Positions 34,640-47,245 of a stretch of 64,000 bases of DNA are shown in pieces. Origin of the DNA: Epiperipatus broadwayi (lineage: Eukaryota; Onychophora; Udeonychophora; Euonychophora; Peripatidae); NCBI GenBank assembly GCA_028023455.1, contig JAQFVV010006637.1, positions 64,001 through 128,000 on the forward strand, in the 5' to 3' direction. The notes beneath the pieces were generated by a model that did no database searches, was not told where the DNA came from, and saw only the letters and a list, made by a program, of their open reading frames with translations. A program made the translations under genes and the position numbers. Within the stretch, counting starts at the first letter, position 1; every line of letters begins with the position of its first letter.

Positions 34640-35810
34640 TTTGAATGCAAAGGTAACTGACTATTATAAAATTTTACTTAAATAAGCCTACCATTAAATA
34701 ACTTAAGTGAAGGAAAATAAAACCGAAAAACACCTCATTTTAACTATTAAAAAGGAAAAACACTTTTTGTAATTTGAGCAAAAGAGCAAGATGTGAAGAT
34801 CAGCTTATTTTACAGAGGTTCATCTAGACGAAACCCTCGGCCTATTGTATTAAAAGGAATTAGTTAAGAAAAAGTTAAACAAGAGTTAGTTTATCCAATC
34901 GTGGAAAATAGCACCCCGTCTTTGGGAAGCAGTGATATTCATTATAATTCTCAAAACTATGAACAAAGAAATATGTACGAGTTGTATGATCAGAGGATCA
35001 GTTGCCCAATAAGTAAATTGGTTGGCAATATCTATTTGAAATGTGGTTCTTGAAGGAAATTAATAAGCAGTGAATATCTTAGTCAAAAGTCCTGTTGGGG
35101 TGTGTGAGAGAAAATACTTGATATGTTTATGCCATAATAAATAAATCCTGACCTGTAATTTTAAAAACAGGAGGAAACAATATTTTCATGGAAAACTGAT
35201 TTAGCATAATACAAAGAATTTATCGTGAATTATATAACATGCAAGCAACAAAAAACATCCCTTACCAAGATTAGTCTTGAAACTGAAAATCAAGCAAAGG
35301 AAAATATGATTCCATATAAATTATTATGGGTGCACATAAACGATTGAAAAGTGTATAATGTATAAAAACAAATATCCATTTTTACATTTTAAAGCTAATT
35401 TAGTTCAATATTGTTTACAATAATATGATGTTTTACATATGTAAATTTGTTTAAGTTTCCAAATAAGTTCAAAGCAAATATTGTATGTAGTGAACTATCC
35501 ATAAGTCATTGTGCAAATTTCTGTGCCTATCAGATCCTCTTACTGTTTAACATGTATAATAAGTCGGCCATTACCACTTGTGCTAAATGATTACTACATA
35601 TCTACTCATCGGATTTATGATGTGCATTAAACATTGTCATATCTTATGATTGTTCTAGAACAAGTTGGCAACAAAGAGTAATTTTGTCATGATTTGCAGA
35701 AAAAACTTTGGTCATTTAATTAGTATCTTTTGTTAATGATTGTCATGGTTTATTTAAACTAGATGCACTGGATGAGTTCATTTAAGCTTAGATAAATTCA
35801 GTACAAAAAG
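34640..35810. other. Unassigned AT-rich sequence
   Basis: No repeat seen elsewhere in the window and no coding pattern recognised. Confidence 0.4.
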
Positions 35811-35814
35811 TAAA

Positions 35815-36220
35815 ACAGGCAAAACTCTCCATACAGTAATGTCACTCTGTGCAAGCCAGAGTAAGCAATAGATGCCAGAAGGCTTGTGAATTCACAAATC
35901 TCTATCTAGTGCCTACTCATCCAATACCCCCAGACTAGTTTCTAGCTTGTGACTTTCATTAGTGAGGAGCCTAGATTTAAGAGCAATGCTCTCAAATCCA
36001 AGACTCATCACTGATGAAAGCCACAAGCTAGAAACTAGTCTGGGGATATTGGATGAGTAGGTACTAGATAGGTATTTTTTGCACAAGCCTTCTGACATCC
36101 ATTGATTACTCAGGCTTGCAATGAGTGGTACTACTGTATGGGAGCTTTGCTTGTTTTAATAACAGTTATGAGCAAGCATAAGAAATGGAGATCATGTAAT
36201 GTTTAGTGGCAAAAAGTAAA
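35815..36220. mobile_element. Family B palindromic repeat
   Basis: Two arms (35820-35985 minus, 35990-36150 plus) meet in tttaagagcaatgctctcaaat. The left hammerhead has CUAAUGA (G5 to A), the right is at 35996-36055. The tail reads atgagcaagcataagaaatggagatcatg. Confidence 0.8.
35996..36055 (+). ncRNA. Family B hammerhead motif, weakened helices
   Basis: AUCCAA ... UCAUCA-CUGAUGA-AAGC-CACAA-GCUA-GAAA-CUAGUC-UGGGGA-UA-UUGGAU. Core and GUC triplet intact. Helix II keeps three pairs and inner helix I has one extra mismatch. Confidence 0.68.
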
Positions 36221-36365
36221 TTGGTATAAAATATTTTTGCATGAAAATAGAAGACAGCTTATTTTGAATTAGTAAAAAAATATGTTTATTTTCATTAAAC
36301 AAAGCAGTCTGTTAATAAATATTTTGGTGAGTTTTGTTCATTCTATCCAATAGTATGTCTGTCAG

Positions 36366-37028
<663 letters not shown>

Positions 37029-37129
37029 GAAAACTTTTATAAATGTTCTTAATAATATAACATTGAATTTTACGATATCTGAACTCTAAATTACATGTGA
37101 CATAAATAGTTTCTTTAAAACCTGCTTGG

Positions 37130-38870
37130 AAAGTACTCATATATATAACAACCAATCATAAATGAGTATGGTGCCCAAGGGAAAAGTCAAAAGACAAAAG
37201 GCTCTAGGGATAAAGTTTTGCAATGATTGAGCTACAAATACATCCACATATAGAACATTCTGGCCCAATATTCTGTTTATTAGATATTTTGTAATGCTGT
37301 TTTTTAATTTCTTCAGCAGAAAACTTTTATTTCTGAAATACTTCAACATCGTGTCTAATTGTAAATCTCCAATCTATTGTATTCTCTGCCATGACTTATC
37401 AACGGAAGTAATCATTTTTTTGAGCTAATCCATATAATATCATCGATGAAGACAACTCCCATGAAAAGCATGCTCAAATTCACCACAAAACATCCTCATA
37501 AAATACTCTTCTAGGGAATCTTGCATTATTCAATTCAATGAAGATATTGGTTTTGTAATTGTGGACTGTATATCACACCAACAATTGGAAAAAACATATA
37601 GCTTGATTTTTGATTCTTTTCCCGCGTAGTTTTAAAATTACATGTAATAATAATCAGAAAATAAGACATTCTTTACAACAGCTATATAAATATCAAAATT
37701 TTTTTATACAGTTAAAAGCTTTTTTCAGCACCTGATTTGGTGCCCTTTTCAAATGTTTATTTTATGGAAGAACAACATAAAGATATTTATTCTTTTGCAC
37801 TTTTGATGATATTAGTAAAATTTATAAATATGCTTTAAATCTATTTACGTATTACGTGGCATAATGGACGATTATAATTTATCAGGTTTGTGGGGATTAA
37901 CATCTGAAAAGGGCACCAATTCAGGTGCGGAAAAAGGCTTATATTGCATAAAAAATTTTGATATTTATATAGATGTTGTAAAGAATTTATTATTTTCTGA
38001 TTATTGTCTTATGGAAGAACAGCATAAAGATAAATATCTTTTCCAAATTTGATAAAATTATATGTAGCATCCTCAAATGAAAATTTACTAACATTTAAGT
38101 CTGCGTTGTATCTCAATATCTAAGTCTATTCTTCTAATTATAAAATTACCAAAATATTAACATTGGTTCACATATTCAAGGCAAAAGTTATTCAGGATTT
38201 TTATTCCATCATTGGCTAATAAAGAAGTTTGGGTTTTAAACAAGGTCTTTATATGCTGCATTCAAAATATTAAGAAGATGCTGTAAATTATGTTTTGAAC
38301 TATCAATAGTAGGAGATACTGTAAATCCAGAATCCAAGAAGAACTTATTTTTTGCTTTTAATCGACGATTCAAATTTAACATTCCACCATCAAATTTGTA
38401 TAATATCTTAATCTCTGTATTATTAAGCTACCTAAAACAGTTTTAAAGTCATCTATAACTTAATTTAAAAACAATGTTAGAGCGAGTATTTGTTTAACAC
38501 CTGGTTTCATTTCAAATACTCAGATATTTCAACTGGACAATAATAAAGCTTCATTTTACTCCATCATATATAAATTGTATAACATGAATAAGTTTTGTGG
38601 ATGATCACTCGTTTCAAATAATGCCATTAGACAGTTTGATTAATTGAATCAAATATCTTGATCAAATCAAAAAACCCAATATATAAATCACTCTTTTGTT
38701 CTTAACACTTTTCTTGCATTTTCCTAGCAACAAAAACCATGTTTGTAGTATTTATTGATTCCTTAAAACCACATTGAGCCTCTAGTTAATGAAGAATTTA
38801 TGACTGGAAGCAACCCATTTAATAAAATATCACATGATCACCTTTTCTATACTAGCACGTAATTGTTGTA
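37130..38870 (-). pseudogene. LINE fossil (minus), reverse transcriptase part
   Basis: Minus-strand reading from 38780: QCGFKESINTTNMVFVARKM then QEKC and LYIGFFDLIKIFDSIN (for 'QCGFR--RST-DMIF-ARQLQEKC-EQ---LY--F-DL-KAFDSVN'). Near 38400 follows ILYKFDGGMLNLNRRLKAKN (for 'I-YR-DG-LFNL-RLKAK'). Downstream homology becomes vague, and a small inverted repeat (37640-38010) sits in it. The upstream half of the same element lies at 39730-40660, separated by palindromic family B repeats. Confidence 0.6.
37645..38010. repeat. Inverted repeat with flanking direct repeat
   Basis: taatcagaaaataagacatt... (37649) mirrors ...aatttattattttctgatta (37985). Both inner sides carry gcacc/ggtgc hairpins followed by GAAAA. 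Just outside, atggaagaacarcataaagat occurs at 37764 and 38011 as a direct repeat. Confidence 0.65.
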
Positions 38871-38974
38871 AACAAAGGCAAAAATCTCCATACAGTAGTG
38901 CCACCCTGTGCCAAACAGAGTAATCTGTGGATGCCAGAAGACTTGTGCATAAAATCCCTATCTAGTGCCTACTC

Positions 38975-39033
38975 ATCCAATATCCCCAGACTAGTTTCCG
39001 GCTTGTGGCCATCATCAGTGAGGAGACTTGGAT
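38975..39033 (-). ncRNA. Family B hammerhead ribozyme, complete
   Basis: Reverse complement: AUCCAA, UCCUCA, CUGAUGA, UGGC-CACAA-GCCG (U-G closing pair), GAAA, CUAGUC, UGGGGA, UA, UUGGAU. Core, GUC triplet and both parts of helix I intact. Confidence 0.84.
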
Positions 39034-39073
39034 CAGAGAGCACTGCACTAAGATCTAGGTGCAGTGCTCTCAG

Positions 39074-39132
39074 ATCCAAGGCTCCTCACTGATGATGGCC
39101 ACAAGCCGGAAACTAGTTTGGGGATATTGGAT
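39074..39132 (+). ncRNA. Family B hammerhead ribozyme, complete core
   Basis: Outer helix I AUCCAA 39074-39079 with UUGGAU 39127-39132; inner UCCUCA 39083-39088 with UGGGGA 39119-39124. CUGAUGA 39089-39095, helix II UGGC/GCCG, GAA 39109-39111, ACUAGU. Residue 17 at 39118 is U (GUU triplet, permitted but usually slower). Confidence 0.82.
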
Positions 39133-39314
39133 GAGTAGGCACTAGATAGGGATTTTATGCACAAGCCTTCTGGCATCCATTGATTACTCTGTTTGGCACA
39201 GGGTGGCACTACTGTATGGAGAGTTTTGCCTTTGTTTTTTATCTTTGCTGTAGTGGATAATAATGATACTTCTCAATAATTACTGCAATATTCTCCTATT
39301 TAATTTTATTCAAA

Positions 39315-39640
39315 CAGGCAAAACTCTCCATTCAGTATTGCTATTCAGTGCAAGCCAGAGTAATCAATGGATGCCAGAAGGCTTTTGTATCAAATCCCAA
39401 TCTAATGTCTACTCATCCAATATCTACAGACTAGTTTTTGGCTTGTGGCCTTTGTCTGTGAGGAGCCATGGATATGGGAATATTGGATGAGTAGGCACTA
39501 GATGGGATTTTATGCACAAACTTTCTGGCATCCATTGATTGTTCTGGCTTGCACTGAGTGGCAATACTGTATGGAGAGTTTTGCCTGTTTGAATAACAGT
39601 TATAAGCAAGCATAAGAAATGATAATTATGTGATGTTTAT
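39315..39640. mobile_element. Family B palindrome, decayed
   Basis: Left arm 39316-39478, right arm 39478-39590; the right arm lost its hammerhead core and the left one reads CAGACAA in place of CUGAUGA. Confidence 0.75.
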
Positions 39641-39662
39641 TGGCTATTTATTTTTATCAATT

Positions 39663-39734
39663 GAACAATAGAAACATCCTTAAGATGAACAATAGAAACA
39701 TCCTTAAGATGAACAATAGAAACATCCTTAAGAT
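39663..39734 (+). repeat. Three tandem 24-bp units
   Basis: gaacaatagaaacatcctta-agat repeated exactly three times (39663, 39687, 39711). Confidence 0.95.
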
Positions 39735-40660
39735 CAGCACAATCAATATGCATCACTTTATGGGCCCATATGCTCATAAAAAATTCAATATTTTTGCAGC
39801 TATTATATGTCCATCATATTTTAAAACATTTATAGGTATCTTATCAGGGTCTGTTTTTTTTCCATTTTTAAGATGTTTTGCCATTATGCAGAATATCATT
39901 GTCCAAATCTAAATGAACAGTTAAACTGATGTATCATTAAGTCATCTTAATTTTTGTATCACTTTTCAAAAGACGATCAAAATAGTTCTTCCACATGTTC
40001 AAAATATCCTTATCATCATATAAGAGAGGGACAATCCTGAATTTAATAGGACTGAGATACCATTTGTCAGATATATGTATTGCTTTTAGTGCATAATAAA
40101 ATATCTAAAACAACCAACATTAGTGCATGTCTATCTTCTTTGCAGTTTTAATTCATCGATCATTTTAAAGCATTTTAAAAAGAATTCCTTATTTCAGTAA
40201 TATGGTAATCATGGAATAAGATCTATCTTTTAATACATCTATCATTTTATTAATCTTGAAAGATACTAATCTATATTCCAACCAACAAATCTGCATACTT
40301 ATGTAACATAACTCATGTATTCTGACTCCTAACTATATTGCAATCTATTACATTAATTAGAGTGTGGAAGCATAGATGTTTCTTTCTAATAGTTTTTCAG
40401 CCTAATCAAAGTGCTTGTGATAATGCCAATAATAGGTCAATAATTTCATAATAACACCCTATTAGAATTTCCAGCACCAATGCTATTAGTTCCCATAACG
40501 TTGAGACAAAGACTACTGTACCAACATATGGATTAAATTCTCCAAAAAGAAAATTTCAATCTTTGAACAGTATTACTGTAGTAATGCTATCCAGCAAGGA
40601 ATACAAACCTTTCTTGAATTATCTGAATCTACGGTTGGAGCATAAGGATTAGTGAAATGA
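39730..40660 (-). pseudogene. LINE fossil (minus), endonuclease to RT linker
   Basis: Minus-strand reading from about 40550: GEFNPYVGTVVFVSTLWELI ... CYYEIIDLLL (pattern 'GDFNA-VG---- ----LG--G-G--NENG--LL-FC' of the AP-like endonuclease). Near 40020 comes a 'W--YF--LL' type linker, then PDKIPINVLKYDGHIIAAKI near 39850 ('PD-IP-EILK-GG'). It continues into the RT at 38780 after removal of the inserted family B units. Confidence 0.55.
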
Positions 40661-40680
40661 GTTCTAGTATCATTATGCAA

Positions 40681-41200
40681 AAACAGGCAAAACTATCCAT
40701 ACAGTAATGCCACTCAGTGCAAAATCAATGAATTCCAGAAGGCCTGTGCATAAAATCCCTATTTAGTGCATACTCATCCAATATCCCCAGACTAGCTTTT
40801 GGCTTTCCTCAGTAAGGAACATTAAATCTGAGAGCACTGCATCCAGATCTTAGGATCTAATGCAACCCTCCAGCAGCCACCTTTTATCTCTACTTAACTA
40901 CAAAATTATGAGATTAAAATTGAAAAGAGATTGAAAATATAGTCTTGTAGGTCTGAACACAGTTCAGTACCCATACATTTTGGTGTCTTTAGTTTTTTAA
41001 TAACCATAACCACCACTATCCTATTATGCAGGGTTGGTATTAAACCACTAAACATCACATGATGACTGTTTCTATGCTTGCTCATAACAAGCCTTCTGGC
41101 ATCCAATCATTATTCTAGCTTGCACTGGGTGGCACTACTGTATGGAAAGTTTTGCCTGTTTTAATAGCAGTTATGAACTAGCAGAAGAAATGGTGATCAT
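40681..41200. mobile_element. Family B long copy plus inverted end
   Basis: Minus-oriented long copy 40681-41075 (same composite as 20137-20540, hammerhead core deleted) followed by the inverted end 41090-41205 (gccttctggcatcc ... tactgtatggaaagttttgcc). Confidence 0.72.
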
Positions 41201-41205
41201 GTGAT

Positions 41206-42550
41206 ATTATGCAAGACAACTTTTAAGATTATTTGTTTTTCATTGATATAATGAGAAATTTCAATAAAAGGTACTAAATTAAGGTTTATGCAAATCCAAT
41301 ACCCTGCCTTACTTTCACTAACTGATCTACCCAGAAGGTTTGTAGTATACATCCTATTTTATTAAACTTTAATTACTTTGGAAGACAAGTTTTACTAAGA
41401 GCAGCTATATTGATTTTAACTTTTTCCAGTTCCTTAGCCAAGAGTGCATTCCTTCATTCTGATCTCGAAGAGTTTATATCAAATAAAATTTTAAATTTTA
41501 TGTACCTACATTCAGATAAAAATAGATTTATAATATGTACTACTACTGCTACTACTATTATTTCTATCACTGTATTAAATAATTCATCAGACATGACAAC
41601 CCAGCAAGGCAATATGAGTTTACTTTTAAATGACTTATTTGAGACCCCATCCACTTTATAGTAGACAAGAGATCCTTACATAGGTCTGATTAAATATAAA
41701 TCTTTGCCATCTGGAATTTCTAGATTTAAATTCAGTTTCAAACAGCCTCATTAGTGGTTGTACGGCCTCAAACAAATATTACAAACTAATGACCATCTGC
41801 CTACTAAATCATTTTCAAGGGCTCGAGCTAAAATGAAATGAAAAAAGAAAATGGAGGCAGAAATATCGTCTCTGTTTTTAAAAATGGAAATATGGCTGTG
41901 CAAATACACAGTCTCACTGTCATAGTTAGTATAGAAAAATAACCAATAGCATTAAAGGTTTACAATAATTGGATTTGGAAGAAACAGAAAATACTGTTTG
42001 TACCAGAAACAGTACCAACTTTTGAAGAAGGTTGTCTTGGTGGGGAACTGCTTAACCCTAATAATTGTGTATATTTTCTATATATATGCCCTTAAGGATT
42101 TTTTATCGTTGTTTTTTTCATAATTATTAATAAATTTTAATATTTATTACTTTACGGATCTGAATTGTTGTCATTGTTTGTTCTTCTGTCACTACATATT
42201 CCATCTCGAGCCATATATTTATATGCAATTATATGTTTTGTGACTGCCCAAATCCAAATTCTTGCCTTGTGCCAGAATTCAAGATAATGATAACAGAAAA
42301 TATTGAATAACACAGTGAAGTAAAGTGACAGTGATTCTTTAAAGTGCTAAAACGTGGCGCCATCTAGATGATTTCTGAATTACCTGAAAAACAATAAACT
42401 GACATCATTGAGTCAACTTTTTTTGGACTGAACTAGAAAATGGGCTGATATACATAAAAAAAAAAAAAGCTAAGAAAAGCTTGATATTATAATTAGAATA
42501 AATTTTTTTTATTTTTTAGTGTTCCTATTTTTTACACTTTAAAAAAAATT
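41206..42550. other. Unassigned sequence
   Basis: Overlapping open stretches at 41410-41661 (plus) and 41454-41654 (minus) look like chance. I recognise no element. Confidence 0.4.
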
Positions 42551-42551
42551 A

Positions 42552-42930
42552 GATGGAAATTTTGCACTTACTCTAATATTTTGATGTTCAAATGGCATTT
42601 GACACACCAAGCAATTAGCCATCTAATCATGGAAATTTTGCACTTGCTCTAAATTTTGATCCTCAAATGTCATTTGACCCACCAAGCAATTAGCCATCTA
42701 ATCATGGAAATTTTGCACTTGCTCTAAATTTTGATCCTCAAATGTCATTTGACCCACCAAGCAATTAGGTATCTAATCATGGAAATTTTGCACTTGCTCT
42801 AAATTTTGATCCTCAAATGTCATTTGACCCACCAAGCAATTAGCCATCTAATCATGGAAATTTTGCACTTGCTCTAAATTTTGATCCTCAAATGTCATTT
42901 GACCCACCAAGCAATTAGGTATCTAATCAT
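42552..42930 (+). repeat. 75-bp satellite, five units
   Basis: ggaaattttgcacttgctct starts units at 42631, 42706, 42781 and 42856 (period 75); a more divergent first unit starts at 42554. The junction alternates between agccatctaat and aggtatctaat in the last four units, hinting at a 150-bp higher-order period. Confidence 0.95.
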
Positions 42931-43669
42931 TTTTATTGGTCTTTTGCTAGATGGAATATCGGCAGATTAAAACGTATACCTTTTTTCATTTAATAGTTTA
43001 TTTCTTTTTTCCACTTATAAAATCATAATTTTTAATTTGACAATCTATTTGTTTTAATAATTTGATTTTTAATATAAGTATATACGACATGTAAATCATG
43101 AATTTAAAAAATAAAAAAAAAGATTTATAATTTTATAATAAATAAAGTTATTTTATTTTTTACTATGTATATACGCACAGATTAAAATATATTCACATTA
43201 TGTATATTTTCATAGGATGAAAAATATTTGAAAATAAATGTTCTAATGGTTGTTAGGTAAGTAATAAGATCAATCACATTTTTTAAAGTTAATTAATTTA
43301 TGGCTGTTATTTAAAATATTAGATGTTGAATTCGAAAAGAAGGAATCACTTAGCAGTGAAACACTATATATATATTTCGGCAAAAATTTGTCTTCCACAT
43401 ACACTTAATTGAAAAGTAACCCGATATGTATGATCACAGAGAGACTTCTGCTATAAAGAAAAAAAAAAAAAGATCATATGAATAGTTAAGTATAGAATTT
43501 CGTCATGAAAACGAAACACCGAAAATTAAGAATTGTTCCAGTAAATAATCATTTTAACTTAAATAAGTATTTTAAACTATACTATTTTAAATTCAAAAAA
43601 TATCTTTAAGATGGTTTTAATAAAACAATTAGTGTTTATATTAATTAATTAATTTAATATAATACATGT
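42931..43669. other. Unassigned AT-rich sequence
   Basis: No repeat or coding pattern recognised. Confidence 0.4.
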
Positions 43670-44030
43670 AGGGGATTTGAACTCAGACTTTCAAGCAGCC
43701 TTCAAACATCCACTCAACTCATACTACTGACACACGTGACCACACCCATGTAGAAAAGATAAATACTCACCACGTATTTCGTACTGAACCAACACTCATC
43801 AGTTGCTCGAGATTATTACTTCCCACATGTTATTTATCTTTTCTACATATGGAAGATGATAATCTGGACCAACTGATGAGTGCTGGTTCAGCACGAAATA
43901 CGTATATTAGTGATTATTTATCTTTTCTACATGTGTGTGGGCATGTGTATCAGTAGTATGAGATAGTGTGGATGTTTGAAGGTTGGTTAAAAGTGTGAGT
44001 TCAAACCCCCTATATTTACAATTAAGTTCC
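43670..44030. mobile_element. Family A inverted pair
   Basis: Minus copy 43670-43850 (hammerhead core CUGAUGA kept, but helix II/III region shortened) and plus copy 43850-44030, ending in symmetrical ggggatttgaactcag / gagttcaaaccccc termini. Confidence 0.78.
43859..43917 (+). ncRNA. Family A hammerhead ribozyme, best copy in the window
   Basis: Outer helix I AUAAUC 43859-43864 with GAUUAU 43912-43917; UGG bulge; ACCAA 43868-43872 with UUAGU 43907-43911 (one mismatch). CUGAUGA 43873-43879; helix II GUGCUG/CAGCAC, six Watson-Crick pairs, GUU loop. GAA 43895-43897; helix III AUACGUAU; residue 17 is A 43906, so the predicted cut is after 43906. Confidence 0.87.
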
Positions 44031-44199
44031 AAGTATAAAAATACCTTTATTTCAAATCTTAACATAATACTTATATGATTTGTAAAATGAAACAAAATGT
44101 TTTTATTAATGTTGTGAAATTTAATTACTTCTATTTATTTTATATCTGTCATGGCATCGCTTACCTCGACTTACCGGGATTCAACATTCATAGCAACTA

Positions 44200-44636
44200 A
44201 TCAAGAAATAAATGGACAGATAAATTAACCAATTACAGAAATTGGTTAGATGTTCAGTAAATCTATCTGCTCCCATTAAGAAAAGGAACCTAACTATCAA
44301 ATGATAGTCTTTTTGGAGGGCAAGGAGGTGACAATAAATAAATATCAGAGATAAAAAGCAGTATGCATGATGTCCACAACATAACAGTGAGGCAAATTCA
44401 CATTGAACCCCAATTTAAACCCAACAGTGAGGCGAATTGGAAGCTTCTAGAGTTTAAACTTAAGATAAGGCAAGCTTCTATGGTATAACCAGAAGACTTA
44501 GGCATTATATCAGATGTTATTATAATATATGTAAATACATTTTGTATATAAGTTGAATAAATAGTTAACTATACTTGTACAAGTCTGTAATTATTCTGAA
44601 TTTATGTAAGCACTAGATTTAAAACAGTCATAAACC
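44200..44636 (+). other. Possible LTR/leader of the Gypsy-type remnant
   Basis: Between the hammerhead pair and the gag remnant. Contains ggagggcaaggaggtgac and a repeated acagtgaggc(a/g)aatt phrase, compatible with an LTR/leader upstream of gag, but boundaries are not visible. Confidence 0.3.
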
Positions 44637-45060
44637 ATGGCTGAAAAAAGTTTTAAAATGGCTATAGTTGACTCATTAGAAGAGAATGATCTAGCCTACC
44701 TGGAAAATTGGCAAACCTACATGGATTGAGTGCTTTTCTACCTGCAAGTTAAACAAATTTTAAAAACATGAATTAAAATTAATGATATTCATAACAATTT
44801 CTGGTATGCCATCATATGAAACTTTAAATGTACAAACTCTCAAATATAGTACTAGGATCCATTAACAATTTGAACCCAAGCCTGTGATAATTTATTCTGC
44901 AAATTTAATGATATCTTAGCATGTCATTTAAGAAACCACTGAACTCACAGCTGTTGCAAGCTTTCTAAGTTTAGCAGAAAAATCTCTCACTTTCTACTTT
45001 TTCACTTGAGTATAGACATTGAAGTGATATCTCTAAATTATCATGAGGTGTTTTAGAAAG
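44637..45060 (+). pseudogene. Gypsy-type gag remnant
   Basis: Starts MAEKSFKMAIVDSLEE, then LENWQTYMD*VLFYLQV ('W--Y--RL--F--V'), and in another frame FEPKPVIIYSANL ... TAVASFLSLAEKS ('HF-PKP--I-ERFKF ... ESVA-FV-ELR-LAE'). This matches the capsid region of Metaviridae-type retrotransposons. Several stops; no pol follows. Confidence 0.5.
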
Positions 45061-45359
45061 AAAGAAGGTGATAGTAGGTATAATGCTCTGTCAAAATCAC
45101 ACTCAGACAACAGACTTGCTGATGAAGACACTACATCTAATGATAATGAAACCAGATCTGAGGAAATCAGGAATCATTCAAAAATCCTGCTTTAGCTAAT
45201 TAAGTGGTGCAGTTGTTTTCCCTTTGGCTAATATTGTTTGAATTTGAATTTGGAGTACTTTTAGCTGTTTTTCACCAACATACTCATATACACACTCACA
45301 TACATACTCATATAAACACTTTTCTCTTTTTCTGCTGTTGTTATATACGATATTTTAAC

Positions 45360-45610
45360 TCTCAAAAATCGTTCTCACACTTTTCAGAAAAAGTTTTTTT
45401 TATTAAATATTACAGTTTCGACTGCACTTTGCAGTCTTCATCAGAACTTATTCTCTTTCTCTAATTCTCTCTAAAAATAAAAATAAAAATGGAGAATAGA
45501 GAGAATTAGAGGAGAATAAGATCTGATGAAGACTGCAAGGTACAGTTGAAACTATAATACTTAAATATTAAAAATTTTTTGCTGAAAAGTGTAAGAAGGA
45601 TTTTTGGGAA
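45360..45610. mobile_element. Fold-back element with hammerhead-like cores in both arms
   Basis: The left arm (45370-45470, minus) and right arm (45490-45605, plus) mirror each other around aaaaataaaaataaaaat. Each arm reads CUGAUGA-A-GACUGC ... GCAGUC-GAAAC (right arm decayed to ACAGUU-GAAAC). One extra A separates the core from the stem and helix I does not close, so ribozyme status is not claimed. Confidence 0.7.
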
Positions 45611-45619
45611 TTGCAATAT

Positions 45620-46350
45620 TTTAATATACTCATATATTATTTTATTTTATTATATTTTTAATCCTTTTTTGTAGTTATTTTTTAAAAAAATATTTTTGAA
45701 CAAGATAATTTTTTAAAGCATTTTCTTTTAAAATGATGATAATAAATTTTCTTTTTATGGCTAAATTTGATTTTAGAAAGTCAATTTTATTTAGCACTAT
45801 ATGTTAATTATCTCACAGAACCTTTAATAAAATATAATACAATTTTTCAAGTTTAAAGAAAAATGAAAATAAAATTATTATTTCAGAAATTTAAATTGTT
45901 TTAAAGTCAATTCTTAAACATACTTTTTTTTCAAGAAAAAATAATAATAATTGTTTTTTCCTCTTTCTTATAGAATAATCATATTAACCAAACACAATTT
46001 CATATTTTTCAGCTAATTAAATATTAAAAGATTGAGAAATATTTTATTTTTTAAGTTTTAATGGGGAAAATATTTGTTTTAATACAAATAGTAATGAAAC
46101 ATATTCTGTAATAACTAATTTATGAAAAACTTATTAAAACTAGGAAATATGATAAAAATAAAAATTTCTATTTTATTTTGAAGAATTATAATTATTGATC
46201 CCATAAAAGGTAAGCATGCACATATATTCTTCATGTTCACACATATATACATCACAAGAGAATTTATAATGTTAAGGGGGCTAAATATGTATATAAATGT
46301 AGGCAGAAAATAATTATTAATTCTAGTCAATCATTTATTACTTATGTTAT
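45620..46350. other. Unassigned AT-rich sequence
   Basis: Long A and T runs; nothing recognised. Confidence 0.4.
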
Positions 46351-46352
46351 TA

Positions 46353-47190
46353 TTGTGCCAGTCAGATGATGTATGTTGGTTTAACTCAGTTCAAATACTA
46401 GGTGAAAGTACCTTGAGGCCACTCATATGTGAGATATTAAATCAAGAATGCTATGACCTCTGCCCTCTTCACCTACTACTGAGTCTAATTATAAACCAAC
46501 AACATTATCTGAGACATACATAAATTATTTGCTCACCCAGCCAAGCTTAGCATCAAAGGAGAGACAATGGACAAGAATACTTATGGGACTAAACCGACAA
46601 ATGTGCTTAAAAGTACTATGAAAAATCTGTTTTGTGTGCCTGGATCATTGGAAAAGCAAAATAAAGCATTAAAATAAAATTAGAAAAACTCAAGCTTTTT
46701 AGTTAAATAATATATTTAATTAATGACTTTTAAAATGTTAGTAATGTTTTAATGGCCTCCGCTATTCCCCTGAATTAATGAAAAACTAATTAGACAATAA
46801 AAACAGATAGCAACAATATAATATTTTTGCGATCTAAGTCTTTTCTTCCCAATTTTAATAAAATTGTCAACTCGACTCTCTTCGATAAAGCACAATAAAA
46901 AAATCTTTCGCAAAGCATTTTTAATTGCCTTGCGCTAAAAACAAACAGTTTAAAATTATTTAAAATGTATATAGCTAAATAATATATACGTATGGGGCCA
47001 ATGGCAGACAACCAAGGCATTATTGAGGAGATCAAGTGGGAAAACAAAAGAAACTTACTCGTATTTAATTTACAACACAATTGAAATTGGAAAGATATTT
47101 TAAATGAAAAATTAACTTTTAAACTTAACCGCAATGGAATACAAAATATGGATAACATGTTAGTAATGAAGAATAGTGAAGGAAAAAGGG
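46353..47190 (-). mobile_element. Terminal fragment of the 6.1-kb repeat unit (candidate long terminal repeat)
   Basis: tgtgccagtcagatgatgta to about 47190 matches 54723-55530 and 62944-63740, which are the right-hand ends of the two complete units. This copy carries a 37-bp insertion near 46967-47003. It starts sharply with TGTG. It could be an LTR (LTR-internal-LTR-internal-LTR layout), but no primer-binding site follows, so the role is unproven. Confidence 0.65.

Positions 47191-47245
<55 letters not shown>

Larger units (their letters stand above)
38873..39235. mobile_element. Family B near-perfect palindrome
   Basis: Arms of about 180 bases. The left begins gcaaaaatctccatacagta and the right ends tactgtatggagagttttgc; they meet at actaagatctaggt. 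Each strand carries one hammerhead. Inserted in the minus-strand LINE fossil. Confidence 0.88.

Noticed and set aside
41410-41661. 83-residue plus-strand open frame
   Set aside because: Overlaps an equally long minus-strand frame, no motif, no splice-site or repeat support.
42552-42930. CRISPR-like regular array
   Set aside because: Units are contiguous with no unique spacers, in eukaryotic DNA; an ordinary satellite.
46790-47158. Minus-strand open frames in the repeated terminal segment (also 55325-55624, 63550-63867)
   Set aside because: Copies differ in length and frame, composition is Leu/Phe/Ile-rich as expected from AT-rich DNA, and no known motif.
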